From positions 496,001-560,000 of the forward strand of contig NC_092040.1 in the NCBI RefSeq assembly GCF_003086295.3: a stretch of DNA of 64,000 bases, given 5' to 3'. The notes under the pieces were generated by a model that did not search any database, was not told the DNA's origin, and saw only the letters and a program-made list of their open reading frames with translations. The position numbers and the translations under genes were made by a program. The DNA is from Arachis hypogaea (lineage: Eukaryota > Streptophyta > Magnoliopsida > Fabales > Fabaceae). The stretch's first letter is position 1, and each line of letters opens with the position of its first letter. Shown one piece after another: positions 47,264-59,418 of this stretch.

Positions 47264-47660
47264 CACAACTAGAAAATTGCTTAATACAAACAGATTTACA
47301 AATAGATTTGGTCTTTATTACAGACGAACTTTTTGTTACTGACAAAATTACCGACAGATTTTGTCCTTCTATAAAAGTCTCGTCAGAAATTATTTACCGA
47401 CGAATTTTTTTCTGTTGATAATTTACCGACAGATTTTTACCAGTTACCGACAGATTTTCCCTCGGTAAATTTTTCCCTCCATTTCCCTGGAACGTCGAAC
47501 TTTCCAACGGATTTTTCGTCAGTAATTAGAGACATATTTTTTGACAGATTTTCTATTGGTAAATAGAGATAGATTTTTCGACAGATTTTCTGTCTGTAAT
47601 TAGAACCTTGGAAAACCATCCCAAATTCTGAATACAGACAGAAAATTTGTCTGTAAATCT
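47264..47660 (+). mobile_element. Second CACTA-like terminus with ACCGACAGATTT array
   Basis: Begins CACAACTAGAAAATTGC, a CACTA-like terminus, followed by at least a dozen diverged units of the type ACCGACAGATTTT / GACAGATTTTC / GTCTGTAAT in both orientations. The subterminal motif differs from that at 46345-47029, so this is a different family lying next to it. The opposite end was not identified. Confidence 0.6.
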
Positions 47661-48013
47661 GTTAGTAAAATAATTTTTTTTTATATTTTTCATTGCAAAA
47701 TAAACCTGTTTTCATACAAAATAAATATGAATTTAATAAATATCAAATTGTTTTGACAATCAGCATGCAATCCTATCCAATTCATTCAACTATTGATTTA
47801 TAACAGTGTTAGTTGCAAAGGGATGGATCAAGAAATTCTCAAAACCATATTGTAACTACCTTTACAAGATCAAACTAGTATCACTCTATAACAAAAGATA
47901 TAGAAAAGGAAACTATAAAATTGATACAAGATAACAAGAATACTATAAAGCTGATACAAGATAGCAGGAATGGAATATTATGAGCTCATCTCTCTGCTGT
48001 CGCTGTCGTTGCC

Positions 48014-48410
48014 GCAAGCAACACCGTTGTCACTGCCTTCAGTGAGCTTCTATGATTTGTCTTCGATTTGAAGATTTGTCAGCGTTTATCTCATTGCCAT
48101 CGTTCATCTCATCGCCATCGCAAAAAACACAGTTGTCGCTGCCTTCAATAAGCTTCTAGGATCTAGTTCTCAATCTGGCTCATCTCCTTGCCGCCGCAAG
48201 CAACGCCATTATTGCTGCTTTCAGCGAGCTTCTATGCTTTGGCTTCGATTTGAAGATTTGTTGCAGCTCATCTCACCGCCATCATTCATCTCTGTGCCAT
48301 CTCAAGCAACATTATTGTTGCTGTCTTCTATGATCTGATTTTCAATCTGGCTCATCTCCTCGCCTCGGCCAGCAACGCCGTTGTTGCTGCCTTCAGCAAG
48401 CTTCTACAAT
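48014..48410 (+). repeat. Dimeric higher-order tandem repeat, period about 182 bp
   Basis: A unit of roughly 90-105 bp starting GCAAGCAACGCCGTTGTTGC and containing CTTCAGCGAGCTTCTA occurs at 48014, 48120, 48196, 48302 and 48370. Alternate units differ (one type continues CTTCGATTTGAAGATTTG, the other CAATCTGGCTCATCTCC), so the pattern is A-B-A-B-A with a period of 182 bp for A to A and B to B. It is GC-richer than its surroundings; no sensible protein is encoded. Confidence 0.8.
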
Positions 48411-49339
48411 TTGGTTTCGCTATCTCTATCACTTCTAATAGATAATCTACTTAATCTTTTTTTTTTATTTTTTTTCCTTTCTCTTCGTACTTTTAGATCT
48501 AGTTCATGCCCTATCTAGTAGGAAGAAACAAAGAATGCTGGTTTTGTTTGTTATTGTGTATTTTAACTTTCATTTATCTTTTGTGATGTTGTTGTCAGTT
48601 TGTTACTGTTGCATTTTCTGTTGTGTTATTGTTTTTTGTTTTTGATTTTATTTAGTTTGAGATCTAATCTGTTCTATTTAACAAAGAAAGTTGCTGAGAG
48701 ACTAATTGAAGGCAGAAAGTAAGTTTCTCATTTATCTTTGTAATGTCATTTTCTATCAACATTTGAAGCTTATATATATTATATCCTTGTTTCAATTGGA
48801 GCTAAAGTTGGGATGTTCTTAATTCTTAAACCGTTTCTGGCAATTCGACTTTGATTGATTAGGGTTTTAGATACAAAAATATAAGACAGAGATGCACAAA
48901 TATTCAAAATATTAAATTATACGCAAAAATCTATTTCTGCCTTCTTGCAGAATTTGTTTCTGGAAGCAAATTTATATGCAAAATATTCAAAATCAAAATA
49001 AGCACTCTATAAGCAAATAATCAAGACAAAAGAAGGATTGGAGTGAGGATAGAGATTATCACGACAAAGTGCACCAAAAGCGATGATGAAAATTTTATGT
49101 ATTAAGAGCTATATGTTAAGACATTTATAATTAAAAAATCATGTTATGTTAGATACTTTATTTGTATACGAGTTATTACTTTTGATTTTTAATACTAAAA
49201 AATAATATAGTATATTTAATACATTGTTTATGAGTTATATAATATTTTGTTTGAGTATTGATTTTTTGTTATTGAAAAAGTTTAATAAAAAAAATTATTT
49301 GTTTAATGCGATAAAAATGATGGTTAAAATTTGTCTTTG
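48411..49339. other. Intergenic, no gene seen
   Basis: Mixed AT-rich sequence between two repeat arrays; probably interior of a decayed transposon. A TTCTGCCTTCTTGCAGAA palindrome occurs near 48937. Confidence 0.4.
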
Positions 49340-49880
49340 TAAATAATAAAAAATGTCACTTTTATCCGGTAAAAAGGGCGATTTGTAACTGCCATTTTAA
49401 ATAACATGAAATGCCATTTTAACTATGTAAAAATTGTGGTTTCAAACGTCATTTTAACCAACTAAAAATACAATTTTAACCAATCAAAATGCTGCTCTAT
49501 CAGAGTAAAAACGGCGGTTCATAAACACCGTTTTAATCAACCAAAATGTCATTTTCATCCTGGAAATAAGAGCAGTTTGAACCGCCATTTTAACCAATCA
49601 AAACCACCGCTTTAACCTTGGAAATAACGGTGCTTTGAACTGCCATTTTAACCAACAAAAAAATGCCATTTTGTTTGGAAATAATGGCAGTTTGAACCGT
49701 CATTTTAACCTATCTAAAAATCGCCGTTTTAAACCAAAAAATTGTGGTAGTTTTCTGAAAATTACTGTATTAACCATAATGACGCCCAGAATTACGTCAC
49801 TTTCTAAAACCGCTGTTTCTAGTAATAATGGCAGTTCAAATTGCCATAAATACAAAAAAACACTATTTTAACCAGCTTTT
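49340..49880. repeat. Array of short diverged repeats (ACCGCCATTTTAACCA type)
   Basis: More than 15 units resembling GAACCGCCATTTTAACCAA, plus inverted counterparts such as GGCAGTTTGAACCG and AAATAACGG, spaced 20-40 bp apart. This resembles the subterminal array of a transposon (CACTA-like), but I could not find its terminus. The 78-residue frame inside is incidental. Confidence 0.7.
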
Positions 49881-50395
49881 TTTATAATGCAATAACTTAA
49901 TCAGAATAAATAACTATTTTTAACTATAAAAGAGTGAAACGGAAAATTTAAATTAATATTATATCTATATAAAAGAAGAGTTTTATTTGATCAAAAAAAG
50001 AATTCATTCAACCAATTTATTTAAATAATTTGAGAATTCAATTGAAAGAACTTATTCAACCTTTTATCTAATTCTTTGATACAACAAAAAGAGATTCACT
50101 CAAATTTATTTGTTTATACAATAATTTTATTACGAAACTAAAAAGTATTTTGACACTTTTCTATTCTTTATATACGATGACTATAATAGTTTAAGAGGTA
50201 TTATAATTTTTTATTAGATAAAAATAAAAAAAATTAAATCTACTAATATAAAGTCTAATATAATAACTAAATAAAAAAATCAAAATATATAAAATTAAAT
50301 TAAATACTTTAATATTTAAAAATATAAACTAATTAATAACTAATAGATAATACTGGATCTCTTCGAAGAGAACCAAGTACATTGTACTTGTATGC
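49881..50395. other. 3' flank of CAD-D, no gene seen
   Basis: AT-rich sequence without recognised features up to the stop codon of CAD-D. Confidence 0.4.
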
Positions 50396-53300
50396 TTAAG
50401 AGGTTGGCTTGAGTGTGTTTCCAATATCAATCACAAATCGATACTTCACATCAGCTTTGGCGAGGCGTTCCATTGCAGTGTTCACATAATCAATCGCAAT
50501 AACTTCAATCTCAGGCTTCACATTGTGTTTAGCAGCAAAATTAATCATTTCTTGTGTTTCCTTCAACCCTCCAATCAGACTACCGGCTACGATTTTTCTC
50601 CCTAGCAATACGAGAAACAATACTTGTTAATATCAAATTTTGTGTTAACTTGATATGCGTTAATGTTACAAGTTTGACATTAAGCAAATAAGTAATAATC
50701 TTTTGAAGATTATATCTTTGTGAGCTTAAGTAATAATAGTAGTAAATTTCCGAATTCACCCTTTATAATTACATACACAACTTGTGGAAATATTATGCAT
50801 GTACATAACACATACCCTTAAGCAAAGGAAAGATTGGTAGTTCTAAAGGCTTTTCTGGTCCTCCAACCATTACTAATTTTCCATGAGACTTCAGCAAACC
50901 AATAAGAGATACCAGGGGATGAACAGCAGATACTGTGTCGATAATACCATCCAAGGTTTCCATTGCGGCCTATAAAATAATAGCAAAATTTTTTTAATTA
51001 ATTTTCAAAATTATTTTTAATTGAATTTGTCTTTTAAAGATTTTAGTCGTTCTATCACCTTCACTGTGACATGGACACCACACTAACCACAAACACACAT
51101 AATTTTAATTGGCTGTTAACATGATAAATTTATAAAATTAGATCAAATTAATCTCAAATTGAAAAGTTAATTTGATATAATTTCATAAATTTATCATATT
51201 AATAGTCAATTAAGATTATTAGATATGTGTATGTGGTGTCATTATCAATAACAAAATAATAAAAAGACTAATAATATAACCAACTTAAAATCTTTAAAAA
51301 ACGAATTTGATTAACCAACATTTTCTTTTAACGATAAACTTGACAATTTAGTTTCTTACTCTAATATAAAAATATTAAAAATCACATCCAATGAAAATAG
51401 ATTAAATGAAAAGAATATGTAATATTAAAAATTTATAGACCTATTGACCGTAGTGTTTTGTCTCAATATATAAAAAAGTATTTATTATTGAAAGTTTGAA
51501 ACATTAGTGCACCTGGATTTGATCTTGGTCACGACTTAACAAAAATGAATCAGCGCCCAAAATGTTTATTGCTTCGTCCTTTTTATTAGGTGATGTACTG
51601 ATGACGGTAACCTTAGCTCCAAAAGCTTTAGCAAACTTGACTGCCATATGGCCCAGCCCACCAAGCCCAACAACACCCACATGCAAACCAGGCTTATCAA
51701 GCCCATAATATCTAAGTGGGCTATAAACTGTGATCCCAGCACAAAGGAGAGGAGCAGCAGCAGCAAGAGGCAATGCTTCGGGAATGCGAATCACAAAGTG
51801 TTCATCAACAACCATTGAATCAGAGTAGCCTCCATATGTGATAGTACCATCAATGTATTTGGCACCATATGTAAAAATATTTTTTGGGCAATAATTCTCA
51901 AGATCTTCTACACAGTTTTGGCAAGTGCGGCATGATTCAACCATGCATCCCACACCCACTTTGTCCCCAACTTTATATTTTTGTACTTTGCTTCCCACTT
52001 CTGTCACTACGCCAGCTACTTCGTGCCTGTTTATTTTGTACACAATTTCTTCATATTTATTAACTCAATTCAATTAATGCTATGAAAAATCAACTTTGGT
52101 ACATAACCATAATTGTTTGAGATTTTTAGTAGATATATATAGCAGCATCCTTCGTATATATAGAAAGCAACTAAATAAATTATTAATAGAAAGCAATAAA
52201 ATTAAAGCATACCCAGGGACCATAGGATATATGGCATTGCCCCACTCGTTTTTTACCATGTGCAGGTCTGAGTGGCATATTCCGCAGTATAACACTTTGA
52301 ATGCCACGTCTTTCTCTCCTGTTTCCCTGAAAATTTTGACCATTTATAAAGCTAATTAATTAATAAGTAACTATTAACATATAATTTGGAACATTTGAAA
52401 TCAAATTTCATTATCAATAGGGGTTGTCAGGACCTGCAGCATGACTTATGTTTGGTCTGATCTGATTTTACTTGTTATAAAATAAGTATAGAGTCAAATT
52501 TTTATAAAAGTCATATTATATTAATTGGCCAAATCCAAATTTATTAATTAATTTTATTGACATGTTAAATCTATTTGACTCTATTAATATATAATTATAT
52601 ATATAAATAATTTTTTATTATTAATAAAATTATAAGATATTTTAAATTTATTATATTTAATTATAAATAATTTTGTATATTTTAAACAAAGTTTAAAAAA
52701 ATTTATAAATATTAAATATAATATTTTATATACAAAATATATTTATTAATTTTTTTTAAATAATATTTTTATTTTTGTAAAAAAAATTAACAGGTCTTTT
52801 TACAAGTTTTAGGTCAGGCCAAACTTAATATTTTAAAAAAGGTCTATAGTAAATTTTAGATTAGACTCGGATCAATTAACTACATGACAGACTATACCTA
52901 TTAAAAATAAAGTCTAGTCTAACTTGGTCTATTTCCACCCAAATTATTAGTATACGATTTTGTATTAGTTCAAAGGCAAGTAAATAGATTAGAGGATCAG
53001 CCAAATTATTATTGATTGATGCTGATTGTGAATTTCCACAAGAAGTAATTAGTAATTCAATTAAATAAGAGTGTTATTTTTATTTCAATTATTGAGAAAA
53101 GAAAAAACAACATGCCTGTATTTGCTGCGGGTGCAAAACTTATTTCTTAATAAGTTCATATTTTATTTGATAATTAAAAAAATAAAAATCTAAATTGATT
53201 CATACTGAATTTTATAATCAATTATTTTGATGTCCACCAAATTTTAGTAATTCAATTAAATAAGATTTTTCGACAAAAACAAAGTGTCCGATTAAAAAAA

Positions 53301-53455
53301 AAGTTATTTGTTAATAATAATAATAATTACAAAGAGGAAAGAGGGGTAGTTAACCTTCTAGAGAAATTGAAAGGAGAGAGAAAACCAGAAGTATCCCTAG
53401 CTGCCCATCCAAATGCCTTCCTAGGATGCTCAAATTCAGGTTGCTGTGATGCCAT
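50396..53455 (-). CDS. CAD-D: cinnamyl alcohol/mannitol dehydrogenase-family enzyme
   Basis: Exons 53455-53355, 52326-52213, 52026-51513, 50969-50816 and 50601-50396, introns of 1028, 186, 543 and 214 bp; 1089 nt, 362 residues. It starts [20 protein letters not shown]. All zinc and coenzyme motifs are present ([19 protein letters not shown] with the fourth Cys in LENYC, LLCAG, GLGGLG, STSP). Details: [14 protein letters not shown] instead of [17 protein letters not shown] before the exon 3/4 joint, and FPLLKG at the end of exon 4. It is the longest gene of the five because intron 1 holds a hAT-like element and intron 3 a MITE. Tandem with CAD-C, head-to-head with CAD-E at 6 kb. Confidence 0.94.
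51067..51247. mobile_element. MITE with about 75-bp arms in CAD-D intron 3
   Basis: Left arm: GACACCACACTAACCACA, then AACATGATAAATTTATAAAA and ATCAAATTAA. Right arm is the reverse complement with few mismatches (TTAATTTGATATAATTTCAT, then AAATTTATCATATTAATAGT and GTGTATGTGGTGTC). It is not related to families A or B. No target duplication was recognised. Confidence 0.75.
52418..52942. mobile_element. hAT-like non-autonomous element in CAD-D intron 1
   Basis: Starts TAGGGGTTGTCAGGACC and ends TATTTCCACCCAA, giving a loose TAGGGGTG-type inverted terminus. Subterminal lines (GGTCTGATCTGATTTTAC at left, AAAGTCTAGTCTAACTTGG at right) are also of the hAT type seen at 15656. Flanks ATTATCAA and ATTATTAG agree at the first five of eight positions, a possible decayed 8-bp duplication. 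Confidence 0.55.
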
Positions 53456-53572
53456 AATTAATTTGAGTCTTCTAATTTATAATTCAACAACAGAGAACGA
53501 TATAAGTGTCAGTGTGTCACTTAATAAGTGTGGTGATTATGGATGAACTAAAAGCTAAAGAGCTAGCGTTGC

Positions 53573-53580
53573 TTATATAA
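53573..53580 (-). promoter_or_regulatory. TATA box of CAD-D
   Basis: Minus-strand TTATATAAGC about 120 bp before the start codon. Confidence 0.6.
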
Positions 53581-54204
53581 TGCGACTATGCGAGAGTGAG
53601 GTTTTAGCTTACGTATTTGCTGACGTTGTCGACGATGTTTTAATTTTGATTAAGGTGACAAAATTTGTGTCGTGTACTAATTTTCCGATGCTTGTGTAAG
53701 TTGGTTTATTAGTGGTTCCCACCAATGTTAGGTAACCTTTAGAAGAGAGCCAGAAATTGAGAAATTAAAATTGAAATATTGAGTGATAAAAGTTGAAAAA
53801 TAAAAATTAAAATAAATTTTAATAGTGTATTTAGTATAAAATATGAAGTAGAGATTAAAATAAAAATAAAATTTTAAAGAATAAAATTGAAATTAATTAA
53901 TTAAGATAAGGGTATTTTAAATATAAAATGTTATTAAAATTTAAATTTATGTTTTTAAAAAATTCAATTCTTTATGTATTTATTTTTTAAAAATATTGAA
54001 ATACTAAAATTTTAGAAATAAAAATTAAAATTTTAATATTAATTTTCAGACTAACAAATATAATATTAAGTTTTAGTCTCTTAATTTTATATATCTCAAA
54101 ATAAATACTACTTAAAAAAAAGCTATTACTTAAGAATGTGAATGCAAATTTCCAAAAGGTTGGGAATATTTTTCTATTTTCGAAAGTCCGTTAATATGTA
54201 TCAT

Positions 54205-54753
54205 TAGGGTTGGAAGTGAGTCGAATTGAGTTGAGTTAAACCAAGTTCGAGTTCGACTCACGAAAATTAAACTTTGCTCACGGCTCGAGTCATTAACAAT
54301 CGAGTCTATTTCGTAAGCCAAACACAACTCAACAAAAACTCACGAGTTGACTCAAATAATAGGAACATAATTTATAATTGTATATCAATAAATTATAACT
54401 TATATATATTAAAAATATTAAAAAAATAAATATATATTATCTATCTATCAATAATAAACTTTTTATTTCTGTTCTATATCAAAATTATATATAAAAAATA
54501 ACTATAAAATTTTAAATAATTATATATATATATACACGTTGACCTATATTTTTAATATTATATATATAATTAAACCAATTCACAAACTAATAAACTGAAA
54601 TTATTTAAATTTAAATTTAATTTATTTAATTTATGAATTTAATTTTAAAATTAAATTCAATAAGCATAAATTATTAAATTATTAATAAATCGAACGAGGC
54701 TCAATCGAATTCTAACTTGCTCACGAATTTAACTTTTTTCCCTTTCAACCTTA
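54205..54753. mobile_element. hAT-like non-autonomous element between CAD-D and CAD-E
   Basis: Starts TAGGGTTGGAAGTGAGTCGA; its end CTTTCAACCTTA is TAAGGTTGAAAG in reverse complement. Flanks TGTATCAT (54197-54204) and AGTATCAC (54754-54761) share GTATCA, a decayed 8-bp duplication. Both ends are rich in CGAGTC/GACTCG lines, as in the element at 15656. Confidence 0.6.
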
Positions 54754-54996
54754 AGTATCACTGTCACCCTACCCAACAATAAGGCGGTGGTTAACGAAGA
54801 ATTCAAAGTCTACCCAACATATGTGATCTTAATGAATACACGATCAAAACGTTCAAAAGGGTCACATTAATTGTACACGTGTATTTCATTTGAATGAATA
54901 TTATTCCATATACTTTTTCTTATGAAAAAGCATAGGTCTGAAAAGTAATTAACTTCATGCTTTCTCTATCATTTTTATTTTTTGGTGCTGTATATC

Positions 54997-55949
54997 AAGG
55001 TAGTAAATTCGTAATTTTTATTTCGACTCGATGAGTTGGCATAAAATCGTAATTCGTAGAATTGTAAAACGAAACATAAATATAATTCGTAAATTATATA
55101 AATATATATATATAAAAAGTTATACCATAAAATTAATTTAAGATTAATTCAATATAGTATATATATGAACATATCATAATATGTTTATTAGGATATGAAT
55201 ATGGCCAATTTATTATAAAGCATTGTATGTAAAAACAGAGTTAATCATCGAAAACAAAGTTTGAGTATATATGTCATGTACATAGTGTATAACATCAAAT
55301 GCATTTTAAATCATCCGTCAATATATATGAACATGAATACAAGAATATAATTTCAATATATCAACCAAAAGAGAATTTAATATAACATATTTTTAGAATA
55401 TTAGAGTAGTAACGCAGAAGAACAATCATGAGGTATGACCTCCTGAGTACCTAAGAACACCACATATAAAAACAGAACATAAAAGTAGAAAACAACACAA
55501 CGACATAATTGGCAAAGCGGTGATTCGGCGAGGCTTAGTAGGGACTAGAAAGACAGAAGCATTCACTGGAACAACATTGACGGTGACAAGTAGCAAGCTT
55601 TGGCGAGAGCAAAAGAGAAGGAAGAGATTGAGTCATCGAGAGATTGAACGAAAACAAAAAAAAGCCTCCCACGATTAAAATTTTAGGAGTCTAAAAGGGA
55701 CAGAAATGACACCTGGGGTTTCATCATTCTTCACCACTAATTGAGCTAAGAAACCATGCTTCTCCTCAGTCTGCTTCCTTAGATGCTACACGACAAGAAA
55801 TCTACGATTCTAGCAAGCCGGCGTTTTTGCTCGGCGATTCTGCATGAACGACTACTTTTCAGAACGAAGACTAGAATCGAAACGAGAGGAAAAGATAAAG
55901 TCGCAAAATCGTGCGATTCAGCGAGTTGAATCGCGATTTTGTCTACCTT
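54997..55949. mobile_element. Candidate transposon with AAGGTAG ends
   Basis: Left AAGGTAGTAAATTCGTAAT; right end in reverse complement AAGGTAGACAAAATCGCGAT, with similar CGACTCG/CAACTCGC lines inside. Flanks CTGTATATC and CTATATATA agree at 7 of 9 positions. Weakly supported. Confidence 0.35.
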
Positions 55950-56524
55950 ACTATATATACGAATTTTATTATCTATCTATTATATATTATTAAAATCAAA
56001 TTTTGTTAATTAATAATATAACTGATGTGATATATTTTTAAAGGTATTATTTATTTATTTTTTTAATTTATTTAAATACGTTAATTAATTAATTAATAAT
56101 TTGATTCTATTAAAATAAATATCCAACTATTTAACATTTTATTTGACCAAATTAATTATAATTAATCAATTACATTAATTATTTAATTTGACTAAAATAA
56201 TTAAATAAATTAATTTGATTTTAATTTGCATTAATTTTTTATTTTATGTATTTTAATTAATGATTTTAAAAAGTAAATTATTTATTTGATTTGACTAAGA
56301 TAAATATCAAATTGTTTAATATTTTATTTGACTATATTAATTATAACTAATTAATTATTTAATTTGACTAAAATAAATAAATTGATTTATTTTAATTTGT
56401 ATTAATTTTTTTGTCTTATGTATTTTTATTAATGATTTTTAAAAGTATTATAATTTTATATGATATATTATAAGATATTTTTATTTATTTAACTTACTTG
56501 ATTGAGCTAAATAATTATAATTAG

Positions 56525-58760
56525 GGGGGAATCCGTTAGAAATGATGACTCTTACCAGGGATGCATCCATAATGGATAGAGTCGGCTATTCGAGCACTAT
56601 TAACCTGTGAACCACCAGGGCATATACAAAACTTGGTCTTGTAAAATCTCTTTTGATATACCAGATGTCAGTAGCCCTACTAATTCTATTGTTAGAAATG
56701 TCAAGTTCAGTGTCATTTTCCATACACGTGCAAGAATGACTCTAATCTTAGAGTTACGATGACCAGCCAAAATCCAAGATTAGTCCTGCATAGCCATATT
56801 TACAAAGGTTGAGAGTGAATAAATATTAATGTAGACACGTTGTCTAATCATCTTAAAGCATGAGCTATACATCAATATTCTATGTACTAGCAAACTAAAT
56901 AATCTAAGATCACTAATAAACCTGTTGTTTGAATACTGAATTACGTATCACTCTCCATACGATTGTACAAGAAAATAATATATGTATTTTAAATATAGTT
57001 CATGCAGGATCAATAATTAAACTTGATCTATGTTTTTCATTGCATACGGAGATTATAAGTCATTGGTGACAGTAATACTTTTCATCTCTTTGCAACTAAT
57101 GTCTCTCCATGGAAGATATTACAAATAACATAATATTCAGCTATGTTACTAAAAATTCAACTGAAGTGCAACTGCAGCTTAAGGTTATTTAGAAATTGAA
57201 GACCTGTGTGTTATGAGTTATGACCAATTTCAAGATTCAGGATTCTATTCATTCCTGGAAATATCAAGTAATTAGCAATTTAGCATCATTGTCAAGTGGC
57301 CATAAAAAGATTAACAGACAATCCAAAACCAAAATGCAGGATAATAATAAGTCATCTGAACATACATATTCCAATTCCAGTTCATAATCAAGTAATTAAC
57401 AACAGAAGGCAAAAGAGCATATTATGTCTTAAATCTTCACCTGTTTCTATATCATTCCTCCAGCTGAAGAGCAAAGGCTGTAGTACTTGAGGAGAGCAAC
57501 ATCTTTGTGTGGAATGAATCCAACATCATAGCTAGGGAGCACACTGCTCGAATGTATTTTTGATAAGAAATGGAAGCCTTCTGTTGCTCTTACACAACAT
57601 CATGACAAGTGACAAAGAAGTGATCAGCACCAAGGTTCTGTTCCAATAAGGATATTTGCTATTAAGCCTCCACGTAATTTTGGACAATTATTGTCATATT
57701 ATCATAAGATGTGCCTGCATAATAATATACAACCATGAGAAGCACTCCATACAAGAAGCAGGCACTTAACCATACAAGCTTAATATAACGTGTTATTCAT
57801 GTTTCATTACTCATTGTTTCCTCTTTCAATGTGAATCCACGGTAACACATTAACAAATCTTGAACAGTTATAAACTGCCATCATCGAGTCGCACAATGTA
57901 TATGGAGACCAGGAAGATGTAGCCTCAAATAAGGTAAGAAAGTGAACATGTGAATAGAGAGAATAAATAGCATTGAATTAAGACACGCACGCACAAAGGC
58001 TAAAAGCAGATCCTCAGTACAAACATGAATAAGGAACTCGCAGAAGCAAAAGCTAAGTTCAAAGCATTAAGGAAAAGAATTAATAAACAAACCTAAGCAT
58101 AAATCCACCTGTAAAAGAGAAACAGAAGTAGCCAAAATAAGATCTGTGCATCTTCCATGATGGTTCAACTATCAAAATGATCATAATTCTACTACATGAA
58201 ATTTCAGTCCTAATTCTTCACCGAAGGCAAAAAGGTGATCATCAAGACATTCATAAAACCACAACTCCAACAATTGATATTTCCAACACATATTAGCTAG
58301 CATCTTAAGTAATATCACTACTAGTGCTAATAATAACGCATATCCGAAACAAAGTTCAAACACTTTGCATATCTCATTCCTTATTCACAAATTAATCCTT
58401 AAAAAACCATTCATTACCATTATTAACATATTACATAACAACACAGTATTGGACTAAGACATCAACAAATGCCACAACCTTCTCAGATCTCAATAGAACA
58501 ACACTTAAAAAATGCAACGCTCTATGCAACAAAGTTCTACACATTCTTGTAAATACAGTTTAGTTGAACTAATCAAGACATTGCAAAAAAAAAAACTGAA
58601 AATGTTTACTTGCACGCATCTTATGACAGAATTGTATGAAGAAGAGTTCTGATCGGATCGAGGTTGAACTGCTTCCAATGTTCTGAAAAATATCCTCACT
58701 GCTATTTAGTGAGCTTCTAGTGTTTGATAAAATGTCTTGATCTCATCAGGATATATATAA
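56525..58760 (-). other. Gene-like, less AT-rich region; possible non-coding transcript or relic
   Basis: Base composition is closer to genic DNA than the surroundings. On the minus strand there is a TATATATA box near 58752-58760, followed about 60 bp later by a leader-like stretch and a donor-like CAAGTAAAC near 58610. A further exon-like block runs 57715-57470 (acceptor TATGCAG at its start), with short frames such as SYDNMTIIVQ and PSYDVGFIPHKDVALLKYYS that are each soon stopped. No continuous protein can be built. It may be a long non-coding RNA gene or a decayed gene. Confidence 0.3.
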
Positions 58761-59292
58761 ACTTGAATTCTCATCATTCCGTATTAACTTGAAAACGGCA
58801 GTTATATATCAGAAATCTTTTCTTTTCTATCGTTCATAATATTATATTTTATAACTTAAATTAAAAATAAATAATTTTCAATAAGCACAAAAAATAAATT
58901 AAAAATTTTGTTCGATAAAACAATTTTAAAATTTAACACTTCATGTCAGTATCTTACTGTTTTTTTTTGTTAATAACTTATGGAATAACTTGGACAGAAA
59001 TTAAATTAATTTGACTGATGAAACTAAATCTTGAAAATTACTTTGTATATATGTTATAAAATCTGGAGAATAAAGCATCTGATTTGGTTAAATATTATCA
59101 TAGAAAAAAAAAATACATTTATGTACATACTATTTTTAGAATGTTCAAAATCTTGTCTTTCCTATTAAAAGGATGTTTCACTTTTCATATATCAAGGGTG
59201 AGGTCAAATATCCATACCTAAGGTAATTAACTACTATGGCACCATATGATTCATAAGTATTAGAGCCACATGCACACATGCACACACATTCA
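58761..59292. other. Upstream region of CAD-E, no gene seen
   Basis: AT-rich promoter-side sequence; no transposon recognised. Confidence 0.4.
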
Positions 59293-59301
59293 ACTATAAA
59301 T
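59293..59301 (+). promoter_or_regulatory. TATA box of CAD-E
   Basis: AACTATAAATTGG about 120 bp before the start codon. Confidence 0.65.
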
Positions 59302-59418
59302 TGGCCCATTCAATATTTGAATTCCGATCTCCCTTGCGTTTGATACGTTCTTCTCATCACTTTGATAATTAATATAATTCCTCTCTCATTATCAAGCAAT
59401 CGGTATCTGATCTGATCT

